Positions 1-8,092 of a stretch of DNA of 64,000 nucleotides are shown here, in pieces (position 1 is the stretch's first letter; every line of letters starts with the position of its first letter). The stretch is from contig JBBSFE010000006.1 in assembly GCA_038239005.1 (NCBI GenBank), forward strand, positions 1 to 64,000, in the 5' to 3' direction. Source of the DNA: DASXHD01 sp038239005 (GTDB lineage: Bacteria; Myxococcota_A; Polyangia; Polyangiales; Polyangiaceae). The translations under genes were made by a program, and so were the position numbers. The notes beneath the pieces were generated by a model. That model was given only the letters and a program-made list of their open reading frames with translations. It was not told where the DNA came from and made no database searches.

Positions 1-70
1 CGGTCCGCTCATCCAAGACCGGCGACATCAACTCGAACACCTTCTTCACGTGTTCCATGGTCTCGATCAT
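1..70 (-). CDS. Partial CDS, unknown (N-terminus only)
   Basis: An open frame begins at an ATG on the minus strand and runs off the left edge of the window, giving 23 residues beginning MIETMEHVKKVFELM. It lies 66 bases downstream of the Coq4-like gene on the same strand, so it may be the last visible member of that unit. A GTGAGG string sits just before the start. Too little is present to name a family. Confidence 0.45.
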   Translation of the reverse strand, partial: MIETMEHVKKVFELMSPVLDERT

Positions 71-136
71 GCCTCACGAACACCCCACCTCCGCGGAGTA
101 TTTCCATGCGCCGCTTCCATTGTTCGCGGACGAGCC

Positions 137-598
137 CTAAGCCGCGAGCGCCGCGCGAACACCCGCAAGCGACTCGCGAAGGCGCGCTGGGATGCGAGAC
201 TCCTCGATCGCGCGCGACGCCCGCCCGCGAAGGAACGCATCGCGCATCGCACGCCATTGCTCCGGAAGCAGCGCGCCGCCGAGCACGAACAGGATGCGGC
301 CGGCCGGTGATGACGCGTCGTTCGCCCACATGAAAGCCTGGAGCTCCATCTCGCCGCGAATGTTCGTCTCGTAGTCGAGAATCGCGTGGATGGCGTCGTG
401 GTTTTCGTAACGCACCTTGAACGGCAAACCGCGCGCATCCAGATATGCGGCGACCTCGCGACCGAGCGAGCCCTCGGGGTATGCGCGAAGCTCTTCGAGT
501 GTCGGCCATGGCGCTGGCTTCCGAACGATGTTGAGCACGGGAACGTAGTCGCCGATGAGGTGCGTCACGAACCGCTCACGCAGGCGAACGAAGAACAT
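137..598 (-). CDS. Coq4-like protein
   Basis: This 153-residue protein contains NHDAIHAILDY followed by RGEMELQAFMWAN. That resembles the HDxxH...GE(L/I)xLQAF signature of the ubiquinone-biosynthesis protein Coq4 and of the short Coq4-like proteins of Bacteroidota. In Coq4 the HDxxH histidines and the downstream Glu bind a divalent metal on a helical scaffold. Here the first motif reads HDAIH, so the key residues are retained. The gene follows the SUMF1-like lipoprotein gene by 41 bases on the same strand, without an obvious functional link. A role in quinone metabolism is inferred from the motif only; no other coq or ubi gene is nearby. Confidence 0.55.
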   Translation of the reverse strand: MFFVRLRERFVTHLIGDYVPVLNIVRKPAPWPTLEELRAYPEGSLGREVAAYLDARGLPFKVRYENHDAIHAILDYETNIRGEMELQAFMWANDASSPAGRILFVLGGALLPEQWRAMRDAFLRGRASRAIEESRIPARLRESLAGVRAALAA

Positions 599-639
599 CG
601 CGCGAGGTTACAGCGTCTCGAGATACGTCGCGAGGCCGG

Positions 640-1629
640 TTATTTCGCGCAGCGGAATCCGGCCATGAGCATGCGATATCGCGCGGGGTGATGAACGCGA
701 TTCGTCACGCGGAGCCCCGCGGCCTCGTAGTTGAAGCCACCGCCGCGCAGCACGCGCTCGCATTCGTGCGGGATGGGGTTGCTTCCGGTGAAGCCCTGGA
801 GATTGCGCGCGCGCAGATCGTCTTGCGTCGCCATGATCTCTGCACACGTCGCGGGCGCAGTACGACGGTACGCGTACGGATCGTAATAGTCGTCGCACCA
901 CTCCCACACGTTGCCTGCGAGATCATCGTGACCGTAGGGTCCGCGGCCCGCGGGATGCGTTCCGACTTCATCGGTCGTTGCGCCAACCCAACCGATCACG
1001 CGTCCGAACGTTGCCGTGGTCGCGCTCGGTGGGTCGTCGCCCCAGGCATACTTGCGATGATCATCACCGCGCATCGCGCGTTCGTACTCGGCTTCGCGTG
1101 GAAGGCGTTTTCCCGCCCACGAACAAAACGTTTTCGCGTCGTCCCAGCTGACGCCGACGATCGGATGACGCGCCGCCAAAAAATCCGCATCACTTCCCGC
1201 ATCGCGGCGACTCGCGATCGTTCGATCGCCTTCACGACAAACCTTTTCGGCGACACACACGCGATACGCATCGTTGGTCACCGGGGTGCGGTCGAGCCAA
1301 AACCCTTCGAGCGTCACGGGGTGAGCCGGCCGCTCGTCCTCCTCGCCGCCACTCTCCGCCCCCATCGTGAACGTCCCAGCCGGAACGAACAACATCCCTT
1401 CTGGCCCCGCCTCCCCGCCGTCAGCCGTTTTGGCTGCGTCGGGGGTCTCCCGTTCGGATCCGAACGGGAGGGCGTCTCCCGTGGCCATGTCCTCGATTAA
1501 GGAGGCTTCGGGGGGTGCGGAAACCGGGTGGCACGCGGTAAACGCGAGAAGAACCCAATACGCCACGCGTGAGCAACGGTTCACAGCGCCGAGCGGACTG
1601 GCGGAAAACCCGGCGAAGCGTGCTGGCAT
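640..1629 (-). CDS. SUMF1/FGE-fold lipoprotein
   Basis: About 329 residues. The N-terminus is a lipoprotein signal ending in LLAFTAC, then a short Asp/Gly-rich linker. A formylglycine-generating-enzyme-sulfatase (SUMF1) domain follows: GMLFVPAGTFTMG, PVTNDAYRVC, PIVGVSWDDAKTFC, GKRLPREAEYERA, DLAGNVWEW and a final MAGFRCAK. In true FGEs two cysteines near the C-terminus do the oxidation; here the region before GFRC reads NRVHHPARYR without the first cysteine, so a binding or structural role is more likely than formylglycine formation. The start is uncertain: a longer ATG at 1653 would share bases with the divergent ATG at 1652, so the inner ATG at 1629 is preferred. Confidence 0.8.
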   Translation of the reverse strand: MPARFAGFSASPLGAVNRCSRVAYWVLLAFTACHPVSAPPEASLIEDMATGDALPFGSERETPDAAKTADGGEAGPEGMLFVPAGTFTMGAESGGEEDERPAHPVTLEGFWLDRTPVTNDAYRVCVAEKVCREGDRTIASRRDAGSDADFLAARHPIVGVSWDDAKTFCSWAGKRLPREAEYERAMRGDDHRKYAWGDDPPSATTATFGRVIGWVGATTDEVGTHPAGRGPYGHDDLAGNVWEWCDDYYDPYAYRRTAPATCAEIMATQDDLRARNLQGFTGSNPIPHECERVLRGGGFNYEAAGLRVTNRVHHPARYRMLMAGFRCAK

Positions 1630-1638
1630 GCTCGGTGC

Positions 1639-1644
1639 TAATCT
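1639..1644 (+). promoter_or_regulatory. TANNNT -10 box (leaderless-type)
   Basis: TAATCT lies 7 bases before the ATG at 1652. This spacing puts the predicted transcription start on or next to the initiation codon. No Shine-Dalgarno sequence precedes that ATG. Confidence 0.5.
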
Positions 1645-1651
1645 TTCGGTC

Positions 1652-2071
1652 ATGAAACTCGTCTTTTCGGCGGCTGCGGCGCTCCTTCTTCTCTCCGCCT
1701 GCGGCGATAATAGGCAGGTTTGCCCGACGGGTTGGGAGGAGAAAGACCAATCCGCTGGCGGCTGCGAAGCCCCGCTTTCCTACACCGATACGGTCGGCAC
1801 CGGAGTTTACGGCTTCGTTCGGACGACGGCGCACGGCGGCAACAAGCTCGTCGTTGGCGCTCAGGTCTTTGCGCTTCCCGGCGACGTCGCAAACTGCGAT
1901 GCCCCCTCGGCCAATCCGAACGTCTTGACGACCACGACGGACGACAACGGCATCTTCACGTTCGTGCTCGCTCCAGGCGATTATTTCATCACCAGCGGAG
2001 AAGTCCCCGAGTGCAAAGCCGTCCACGTCGACGCAAACACCGCGACCGACGTTGCGCTGACCTCGCCCTGA
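1652..2071 (+). CDS. Small lipoprotein, carboxypeptidase-regulatory-like fold
   Basis: 139 residues starting MKLVFSAAAALLLLSACGDN, a clear signal peptide with a lipobox (LLSAC). The mature part has a Cys-containing N-terminal segment. It then has a domain with YGFVRTT, VVGAQVFALPG, TTTDDNGIFTFVLAPGDY and a terminal short strand pattern. The 'TDDNGxFxFxLxPGxY' pattern is typical of carboxypeptidase-regulatory-like/SpaA-like beta sandwiches, which are structural or adhesive rather than enzymatic. It is divergent from the SUMF1-like lipoprotein gene. The function is unknown; an outer-membrane location is inferred from the lipobox. Confidence 0.75.
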   Translation: MKLVFSAAAALLLLSACGDNRQVCPTGWEEKDQSAGGCEAPLSYTDTVGTGVYGFVRTTAHGGNKLVVGAQVFALPGDVANCDAPSANPNVLTTTTDDNGIFTFVLAPGDYFITSGEVPECKAVHVDANTATDVALTSP

Positions 2072-2081
2072 GACAGAGTCT

Positions 2082-2095
2082 GGCGCGCTCGCGCC
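2082..2095 (+). terminator. Possible short hairpin after lipoprotein gene
   Basis: GGCGC and GCGCC form a 5-bp stem around GCTC, 11 bases after the stop codon. No T-run follows, so intrinsic termination is weakly supported. Confidence 0.2.
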
Positions 2096-2168
2096 GTTAG
2101 AGAACGCACAGTCGAGCGATTTGCCTCGAAATCGCGGTGTGGAGCGTGTTTTGCTTGAGGGCTCGACC

Positions 2169-3062
2169 GTGAACCCCAGGCTGCTTGTCCCGATTGCCCT
2201 CGTCGTCGCTTGCGGCGCACGAACGGGCCTCTACGTTCCGCACCCGCGAGACGCGGAGCCTGATGTCGTTCACATCCACGACGCCGGCATCGACGTGCCC
2301 GAGGAGGCGTTTCCGCCGCTCGATGCAGCGAAGCTCGACGCCGACAAGACCGGCTGCCCGCCGCTCACGTTCATCTACGGCGTCGCAACCGATGACGTGC
2401 TCCTCCGCTTCGATCCGCCGACGGCGACGTTCACACCGATCGCGAAGCTTTTGTGTCCGGCGAATGGATCGCATCCGTTTTCGATGGCCGTCGATCGCAA
2501 GAACACCGCGTACGTCGAGTACGACAACGGAATGCTCTTCGCGGTGAGCACCGCCGACGGCTCCTGCGCGACGACGTCGTACGTCGCCGATCAACTGCCA
2601 CCCTTCGGCAATTTCGGAATGGGCTACGCGACGATCGGCGCCGGCCCCGCCGAGCAGCTCTTCATCTCCGCGGACCAACCGGGCGTGCTCGGAATGATCG
2701 ACGATCAAGTGTTCAGCGTGAGCCCCGTCGCGACGATCAAACCCGAGATCGAATACGCCGAGCTCACCGGCACGGGCGATGGACGCCTCTACGCGTACTA
2801 CGCGTTCGGTTTCCAAGACGGCAGCTACGTCGCCGAGCTCGACAAATCGACCGGCGCAATTTTGGGCCAAGATTATTTGGCCGACGTGAATCGCGGCACG
2901 GGTTGGGCGTTCGCGAATTGGGGCGGCGACTTCTGGCTGTTCACCACGCCGGACCATCAGGCCACCGTGAAGTACGATCCCGCAACGAAGATCTCGACTG
3001 TCGTGGCGAGCTACGGGGCGCCCATCGTCGGTGCCGGCGTCTCGACCTGCGCACCCGAGTGA
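2169..3062 (+). CDS. Lipoprotein with CGARTGL N-terminus, unknown
   Basis: About 297 residues from a GTG at 2169 preceded by TTGAGGG at good spacing. The signal peptide ends LVVACGARTGL. The mature protein contains repeated aromatic/Gly strand motifs such as FIYGVATDDVLLRFDP, FSMAVDRKNTAYVEY, DGRLYAYYAFG and GWAFANWGGDFWLFTT. This is the look of a beta-propeller with degenerate blades. The same Cys-Gly-Ala-Arg lipobox surroundings recur in lipoproteins at 11491 and 63633. The stop is 4 bases from the stop of the convergent VWA gene. No enzymatic motif is visible. Confidence 0.75.
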   Translation: MNPRLLVPIALVVACGARTGLYVPHPRDAEPDVVHIHDAGIDVPEEAFPPLDAAKLDADKTGCPPLTFIYGVATDDVLLRFDPPTATFTPIAKLLCPANGSHPFSMAVDRKNTAYVEYDNGMLFAVSTADGSCATTSYVADQLPPFGNFGMGYATIGAGPAEQLFISADQPGVLGMIDDQVFSVSPVATIKPEIEYAELTGTGDGRLYAYYAFGFQDGSYVAELDKSTGAILGQDYLADVNRGTGWAFANWGGDFWLFTTPDHQATVKYDPATKISTVVASYGAPIVGAGVSTCAPE

Positions 3063-3066
3063 AGCG

Positions 3067-4194
3067 TCACCGGCCGAGCTTCTCCGCGATGAACGCGACG
3101 AGCTCACCAGGTGTCATCGCGCCGACGAGCGCGCCGGCGTTTGCGAGGTCACGCGCAGTGTCTTTGTCGTACGCGGGGTAGGACTTTTCATCGAGCGCAC
3201 AAAGCCCAAGCACAGTGCAGCCTTGCGACACGAGCGCTTTCACGCGCGACACCATCGCGGCGGCGCCAGCGCCTTCGAAAAAATCCGAGATGAGCACGAT
3301 GATGGTGCGGCGTGGCGACTCGATGAGCTGCCTCGCGTAGTCGAGTGCCTTCGCCGCGTCGTTGCCGCCGCCGAGCTGCACCTTCATGAGCGTCTCGACC
3401 GGATCGGTGATGCGATCGGTGAGGTCGACGACTTCGGTGTCCCAAATGCACAAGTGCGTCTTCATTCCGGGAAGACCCCACAAACACGCGGCCGTCACGG
3501 CGGTGTGAATGACCGACCCGAGCATGCTTCCGCTCTCGTCGACGAGGAGAATGATCTGCCAGCGCTCGAGGCTCTTCTTGCTCCGCGAAATGAAGAGCGG
3601 CTCTTTGATGGTGAGCCGCTTGGTTTTGAGATCGTAGTTGCCGAGGTTTTTTCGAATCGTCGATTTCGGGTCGAAGTTCTTGGAGAGCCGAATCCGCGAC
3701 CGCCGACGTGTGCGCGTTCCGTGGAACGTCTGCCGGACTTTGCGCGCGAGCTTCTCCATGAGCCTGCGAATCACTTTGCCGACGAGCTCGCGCGCGAGAG
3801 CGAGCACCTCTGGGTTCATCAAGTGTTTGGTGAGCAGCACGGCGCGAAGGAGCGTGTCGCTTGGCTCGATGCGCTTGAGTACCTCGGCGTTGGTGACGAC
3901 TTCGGTGATTTGGAATTTCTCGACCGCATCGCGCTCGAGTCGTTCGATCGTCTCGCGCGGAAACAAGCGGTGAACGTGATTCAGCCAATCGGGCACGGTG
4001 AGCTTCGACGAGCCAGGGCCGCTTCCGCGCGGGGCGATTTCGCGTTCTTCGAGCTCGTCGCCTCGTTCGTAGAGCCAGCCGAGTGCTTCGTCGGCCGCGA
4101 GATCGTCTGCGGTCATGCCGCAGCGACCGTCGAGCGCTTCGGCCGACGCGCCGAGCACGAGACGCCAGCGTACGAGGTGCTCGTCGCGCTCCAC
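3067..4194 (-). CDS. VWA domain protein (CoxE/ViaA-like)
   Basis: 375 residues from a GTG. The N-terminal half is helical and charged (LVRWRLVLGAS, HRLFPRETIERLERD, KHLMNPEVLALARELVGKV). The C-terminal half is a von Willebrand A domain with a metal-ion-dependent adhesion site: LLVDESGSM (DxSxS), the Thr-containing VTAACLWG helix and a later ISDFFEG. The arrangement matches VWA proteins usually encoded beside a MoxR-type AAA ATPase, which they assist as chaperone partners. No AAA gene is next to it here. It follows the cupin gene by 19 bases on the same strand. It is probably cytoplasmic, as no signal peptide is seen. Confidence 0.8.
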   Translation of the reverse strand: MERDEHLVRWRLVLGASAEALDGRCGMTADDLAADEALGWLYERGDELEEREIAPRGSGPGSSKLTVPDWLNHVHRLFPRETIERLERDAVEKFQITEVVTNAEVLKRIEPSDTLLRAVLLTKHLMNPEVLALARELVGKVIRRLMEKLARKVRQTFHGTRTRRRSRIRLSKNFDPKSTIRKNLGNYDLKTKRLTIKEPLFISRSKKSLERWQIILLVDESGSMLGSVIHTAVTAACLWGLPGMKTHLCIWDTEVVDLTDRITDPVETLMKVQLGGGNDAAKALDYARQLIESPRRTIIVLISDFFEGAGAAAMVSRVKALVSQGCTVLGLCALDEKSYPAYDKDTARDLANAGALVGAMTPGELVAFIAEKLGR

Positions 4195-4213
4195 TAGGCC
4201 AAAGCCCTGGGGC

Positions 4214-4552
4214 TCAAGGCTTCACCTTGATGATGAGATACCGAAGCGGGTCGACATCGGAGCCGTTGGTGAGCGCGAGCTTTTGCCCGAGCGCGAGTCG
4301 CACGACGACGCCAGGCCGAAGCGCTTGCGGTTGATCGTCGACGCGCGCTTCGCCGTGGCCCTCGGTGATGATGACGATCTCGGTGCATTCGTTCTGCACG
4401 TGCACGCCAACCGATCCGCCCGGGTCGAGCTCGCAACCGAGCACGCAATCGAACGGCGGAAGCGCGCCAGCCATCAAGCTCCACACGCGAACTTCACCCG
4501 TGCCGCCAAAAAGCTCGGGGCGCACGTCCGGCGCGCCTTTGCCGATCCACAT
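4214..4552 (-). CDS. Cupin-domain protein
   Basis: 112 residues beginning MWIGKGAPDVRPELFGG. The core has GGSVGVHVQNECTEIVIITEGHGEARVDDQ followed by LRPGVVVRLALGQKLALTN, the two-motif small beta-barrel of the cupin fold. Motif 1 retains one His and the Glu; the second motif lacks a clear His, so metal binding is uncertain. The ATG at 4552 is preferred to in-frame codons upstream because those fall inside a tRNA-like sequence and because TACTCT lies exactly 6 bases before this ATG. It heads a two-gene unit with the VWA gene. The substrate is unknown. Confidence 0.7.
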   Translation of the reverse strand: MWIGKGAPDVRPELFGGTGEVRVWSLMAGALPPFDCVLGCELDPGGSVGVHVQNECTEIVIITEGHGEARVDDQPQALRPGVVVRLALGQKLALTNGSDVDPLRYLIIKVKP

Positions 4553-4558
4553 GCTTCG

Positions 4559-4564
4559 AGAGTA
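4559..4564 (-). promoter_or_regulatory. TANNNT -10 box (leaderless-type)
   Basis: TACTCT reads on the minus strand 6 bases before the cupin ATG at 4552. It also fixes the choice of start. Confidence 0.5.
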
Positions 4565-4582
4565 GTTGAATTTGGAATTCGG

Positions 4583-4654
4583 TGGATCCGACCGGATTCG
4601 CACCGGCGTCTCGCTCGCCGCAGCGTGCTGCTCTCCTCACTGAGCTACGGGCCC
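4583..4654 (-). tRNA. tRNA-like sequence with abnormal anticodon arm
   Basis: On the minus strand a 72-nt sequence shows a 7-bp acceptor (GGGCCCG with CGGATCC, one A-C mismatch and one G-U). Then come TA, a D-arm (GCTC-AGTGAGGA-GAGC) and a 5-bp T-arm (GCCGG-TGCGAAT-CCGGT) with the usual C, R and A of the T-loop but G in place of the second T. The anticodon arm does not form a normal 5-bp stem with a 7-base loop: the only helix is CGCT/AGCG with a 6-base loop. CCA is not encoded. It may be a decayed or very unusual tRNA. Confidence 0.4.
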
Positions 4655-4686
4655 GTGGACATCAGACGCAGCTCGGCGTGCGATCC

Positions 4687-5580
4687 TTACCGAGTGTGTG
4701 TCGAAAAATAGGCCCAGAGGAAATCGCCGAAGCCGTCGAAGAATCCTGGGATGTGTCCGGCTCCCTGAATCGACCAGAGCTCGGTGTCGGCGCCTGCCGC
4801 GCAACCCGTGAAGCGTGTGACGGTCGTCTCGGCGCCTGCGATGTTCACGTCGAGATCGAGCGGTGGTGCGCTCGTGTCGGGCGACGCGGAACATCCATTT
4901 TTCTGCGCCCAAAACGCAGCGATCACTTCTGCGCCCGGCGAATTCAAGTTGCCGACGTCACCCGCTGCGCCGCCGGCGTACGGAACTTCCATGTCGGCCG
5001 TGCCGTGCAGAACGCGCAGCGCGAGCGGCGTCGCTGGGTGACATTGGGTGTCGGGCATCGACCAGAACGGACCTGCGAGCTCGAGCGCCGCGGTGAACAT
5101 TCCTGGTGCGTCGCATGCGAGACGCATCGTCATCGCGGCGCCGTTCGAATGACCGACCAAATAAACGCGCTTCGTGTCGACGGCGTACTTCGATTCGATC
5201 TCCGTAACGAGGCCCGTGAGAAATGCGACGTCGTCCTCGCCGCGCCCGTCGAAGTCGCAGCACGTGTCGACGGCGTTCCAGTAGCGCTTGCCCTTGCTAT
5301 CGACGAGGCCGTCGGGCGCGACCAAGATGATCTGTTTCGTGTTCACGAGCGACTCGAGCTGGAGATAAATCGCCTGCACGAGCCCGTCCTCGCCGTAGCC
5401 GTGCAGCACCATCAAGAGCGGGATTGGCGTTTTTCCGTCCCATGCGTCGGGCGTCATGAAGACGGACGGCGGCCGATCACCCCCGATGGGCTGCGGCTCG
5501 ATCACGGGCGAGGAGCCACACGCGCTCGTGAGCACGAGCGCACCAAGAACGCAATTGAGCCTATTGAGCCTTACGGACAC
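4687..5580 (-). CDS. Lipoprotein esterase, PHB-depolymerase/LpqC-like
   Basis: About 297 residues from a GTG at 5580. The signal peptide ends LVLTSACGSS. An alpha/beta-hydrolase follows: PLLMVLHGYGEDG (oxyanion region), a LVAPDGLVDSKGKRYW motif typical of LpqC/PHB-depolymerase esterases, the nucleophile elbow VGHSNGAAM, and a late GAGHIPGF that supplies the catalytic His. Two cysteines in DTCCDFDG match the extracellular members. It is presumably anchored in the envelope and hydrolyses an ester such as a polyester or feruloyl ester; the substrate cannot be read from sequence. Its start overlaps the end of the upstream gene by 10 bases, indicating translational coupling. Confidence 0.8.
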   Translation of the reverse strand: MSVRLNRLNCVLGALVLTSACGSSPVIEPQPIGGDRPPSVFMTPDAWDGKTPIPLLMVLHGYGEDGLVQAIYLQLESLVNTKQIILVAPDGLVDSKGKRYWNAVDTCCDFDGRGEDDVAFLTGLVTEIESKYAVDTKRVYLVGHSNGAAMTMRLACDAPGMFTAALELAGPFWSMPDTQCHPATPLALRVLHGTADMEVPYAGGAAGDVGNLNSPGAEVIAAFWAQKNGCSASPDTSAPPLDLDVNIAGAETTVTRFTGCAAGADTELWSIQGAGHIPGFFDGFGDFLWAYFSTHTR

Positions 5581-6518
5581 GCCGTAGGAGCATACCCCGC
5601 GCCGTAGCTTCCGTACGAGTCGCTGTACACCTTCGTGCCGAGCTCGCTCGTTTTGGGAATGCACGCGGGGCCATACGTGACGTACGAGCAATCGGGATTC
5701 GAGCTGTGGACGCAATCGTAGTCTTGGTCCATCTCGAGAGCGTATGGGTCGACGAGCGTCGTCAAGTCTTGTCGACCGAGCGCGGCTTTGGCGAGCGTCG
5801 ATGTGGGGTCTTTGAAGTATTGCGTCTGCCCCCGCGGCGCGCCGCCGTTGGTCTCGTCGCTGAGGTCGAAGGGCACGTGTGCTCCGCCGAGATCGTGCGA
5901 GTCGCGCCAGTAGCTCGAGGAGATGACGTCGCTGATGTCGTATTTGCTGCCCTGAAGCGCGCCTTGATGGTTGTTCGCGGCGAGCTGCGCGTCGTGGAGC
6001 GTCGCGTCCATCGACATGATCATGCGGTTATACTCGCCGCCACCGCAGCTTCCCGGATCGGTCGATGTCGCGCCCTGGCCGCCGGTGATTCGGTAGATCT
6101 TCGTGATGTGCGAGAGCATCGACGTAGAATCGTTTCCGAGAATGCTTCCCTGCATGCGCGCCGAGAGCGTCAGAAAAACATCCTTCGAGGATGGGTCGAG
6201 CTTTTGCCAGACATCGAGCGCGCTCGTCACGTTGGTGCTTGAGAGCCCGTTCGATTGCGGCGTCGTTGCGAATGCCTCGAGATATTGGAAGTACGACTCG
6301 AGCAATCGATTGCGGTTCGCGTCGAGCGTGTCGGTCGTCGGGCACGCGGTCTTGCTTGCATCGGATGCGTCGCTCGATGCGGCCGCATCCGTCGATGCGT
6401 CGGTCGTCGGCGCATCCGTCGTGCCCGTGTCGGTCGACGCTTCGAAGCCGCCGTCTTGGCCGGCTCCCGTGGAGCCGCAAGCGATGCAAGAGCCCAGAAA
6501 AACCGCCATAAGCCGCAT
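5571..6518 (-). CDS. Lipoprotein with Asp/Thr-rich linker, unknown
   Basis: About 315 residues. The signal peptide and lipobox (LGSCIAC) are followed by a roughly 45-residue Asp/Ala/Thr/Ser linker. A globular domain begins near ACPTTDTLDANRNRLLESYFQYLEAF. Later stretches include LHDAQLAANNHQ, SSYWRDSHDLGGAHVPFDLSDET and a Cys-rich end. I do not recognise the family. It is the first gene of a pair with the overlapping esterase, so the two may act on the same extracellular target. The ATG at 6518 is chosen because TACGTT lies 6 bases before it. Confidence 0.7.
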   Translation of the reverse strand: MRLMAVFLGSCIACGSTGAGQDGGFEASTDTGTTDAPTTDASTDAAASSDASDASKTACPTTDTLDANRNRLLESYFQYLEAFATTPQSNGLSSTNVTSALDVWQKLDPSSKDVFLTLSARMQGSILGNDSTSMLSHITKIYRITGGQGATSTDPGSCGGGEYNRMIMSMDATLHDAQLAANNHQGALQGSKYDISDVISSSYWRDSHDLGGAHVPFDLSDETNGGAPRGQTQYFKDPTSTLAKAALGRQDLTTLVDPYALEMDQDYDCVHSSNPDCSYVTYGPACIPKTSELGTKVYSDSYGSYGAGYAPTACP

Positions 6519-6524
6519 CACCAA

Positions 6525-6530
6525 AACGTA
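6525..6530 (-). promoter_or_regulatory. TANNNT -10 box (leaderless-type)
   Basis: TACGTT on the minus strand is 6 bases before the ATG at 6518. Only 14 bases separate this ATG from the divergent ATG at 6533, so there is no room for a conventional leader. Confidence 0.45.
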
Positions 6531-6532
6531 AC

Positions 6533-8092
6533 ATGAATGTTTCAGTCGGCACTTTGCGTTTGGCGCTCGGGTGTTTGCACGCGAGCGGCGAAGCCATGGC
6601 GACCGCGCTCGCGGCGGGAGTGACGACGTTCGACACCGCGCGCGCCTATAGAGAGAGCGAGCGCATGCTTGCGAGCGTCGTCCGCGGCAAGCGGGTTTGC
6701 GTCGTCACGAAGGGCGGCATGAAGCGCGACGGAGCCACGTGGCGTCCCGATGGGCGCGCGCGATCGATTCGCGAAGACTGCGACGCGAGCCTCGAAGCGC
6801 TCGCGGGCGTTGCGATCGATACGTATCTCGTGCACGCACCGGACCCCGCCGTTCCGTGGGCGACCACTGTGCGGGCCCTCGCGCGGCTCGCCGAAGAGAA
6901 GCTCGTCGCCAACATTGGTGTGTGCAACGTCACGCGCCGCCAGCTCGATGAAGCGCTCGAGATCGCGCCCATCACGGTCGTGCAAGTGTCGCTCGGCGCA
7001 GGGTCGGATGCCGCATTGCGCGGTGGCGTCGTCGCGCGATGCATCGAACGCGGCATCACGGTCATGGCGCACTCGCCCTTTGGTGGACCGAAACGCGCCG
7101 CGAAGCTCGCGCGTGACGCGGCCGTAAGTGCGATTGCGAAACGCCACGGCGCCAGCGCGCACGCCATCGTCCTCGCGGCTCTGCTCGATCTCGATCCGCG
7201 CATCGTCGTCGTGGCCGGCCCCACGCGCAAAGACACCATCGATGATTGCGTGCGAGGGGCGACCATCGTGCTGACCGATCGCGATCGCGACGAGCTCGAT
7301 GCGCGTTTCGGATTTCGCAGCGCGCTCCATCCTCCGCCGCCCGCTCCCTCGACAGGCGCGGAAGTGCTGATGGTGATGGGCATTCAAGGCTCGGGGAAAT
7401 CCACCGTGGCGACAGAGCGCGTCGCAGCGGGATGGGAGCGCCTCAATCGCGACGATCGCGGCGGCACGCTTTCCAAGCTGCATTCCGCGCTCGATGCGCG
7501 ACTCGTCGCAGGCGCAACACGCGTCGTGCTCGACAACACCTACACGACGCGCGTGCAACGACAAGGCGCAATCGCAGTCGCACGCGCACGAGGCGCCGCC
7601 GTGCGAGGCGTGTGGATCGAAACCTCGCTCGCCGATGCCCAGCTCAACGTGATCGAACGCATGCTCGAGGCGCACGGCCGACTCCTCGCGCCGCGCGAGA
7701 TGGAGCGCGCGCGCGATCCGACGGCGCTTCCACCGCACGCGCTCGGTCGCACACTACGCGTGCTCGAACAACCCGAGCTCGAAGAAGGCTTCACGTCGCT
7801 CGAGTCGAAACCGTTCGTGCGGAAACCTTCGTCGCGTTCGCGCTCCGCCGTGTTCGTCGCGCACGCCGCCACGGTGACCGCGAAGCTCGAAGCAGCCGCG
7901 ACGTACGTGGCGAGTTGTACGCACGAAGGCGGCCCTCAGCGATGTTGGTGTCGGCCACCCCTGCCCGGCTTGCTCGCACTGCTCGCTCGCGCACACGACA
8001 TCGACCTTTCGAAGAGCACCGTGAGTGGCACGAGCGCCGCGCACGAGCGAATGGCCGCTTCCGTGGGTGCGCGTTACAGCCAGCGCTTGTGA
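6533..8092 (+). CDS. Aldo/keto reductase fused to P-loop kinase and HAD remnant
   Basis: 519 residues in three parts. Residues 1-265 are an aldo/keto reductase barrel with the catalytic set Asp34 and Tyr39 (TTFDTARAY), Lys60 (VVTKGG) and His101 (LVHAPD), plus a late VVVAGPTRKD cofactor-loop region. Residues 278-420 form a P-loop kinase: VMGIQGSGKST (283-291), LNRDDRGG and VVLDNTYTTR, as in polynucleotide kinase 5'-kinase domains. Residues 435-519 contain CWCRPPLPGLLALLARAHDID, recalling the zinc loop of GmhB-type HAD phosphatases. The nucleophile DxD motif is absent, so that part looks vestigial. The substrate is unknown. The 3' end overlaps corA by 19 bases convergently. Confidence 0.75.
   Translation: MNVSVGTLRLALGCLHASGEAMATALAAGVTTFDTARAYRESERMLASVVRGKRVCVVTKGGMKRDGATWRPDGRARSIREDCDASLEALAGVAIDTYLVHAPDPAVPWATTVRALARLAEEKLVANIGVCNVTRRQLDEALEIAPITVVQVSLGAGSDAALRGGVVARCIERGITVMAHSPFGGPKRAAKLARDAAVSAIAKRHGASAHAIVLAALLDLDPRIVVVAGPTRKDTIDDCVRGATIVLTDRDRDELDARFGFRSALHPPPPAPSTGAEVLMVMGIQGSGKSTVATERVAAGWERLNRDDRGGTLSKLHSALDARLVAGATRVVLDNTYTTRVQRQGAIAVARARGAAVRGVWIETSLADAQLNVIERMLEAHGRLLAPREMERARDPTALPPHALGRTLRVLEQPELEEGFTSLESKPFVRKPSSRSRSAVFVAHAATVTAKLEAAATYVASCTHEGGPQRCWCRPPLPGLLALLARAHDIDLSKSTVSGTSAAHERMAASVGARYSQRL

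Noticed and set aside
6360..6440. Repeat-like DNA in the lipoprotein at 5571-6518
   Set aside because: It is just the codon bias of the Asp/Ala/Ser/Thr linker, seen in most lipoproteins here, and not a separate element.
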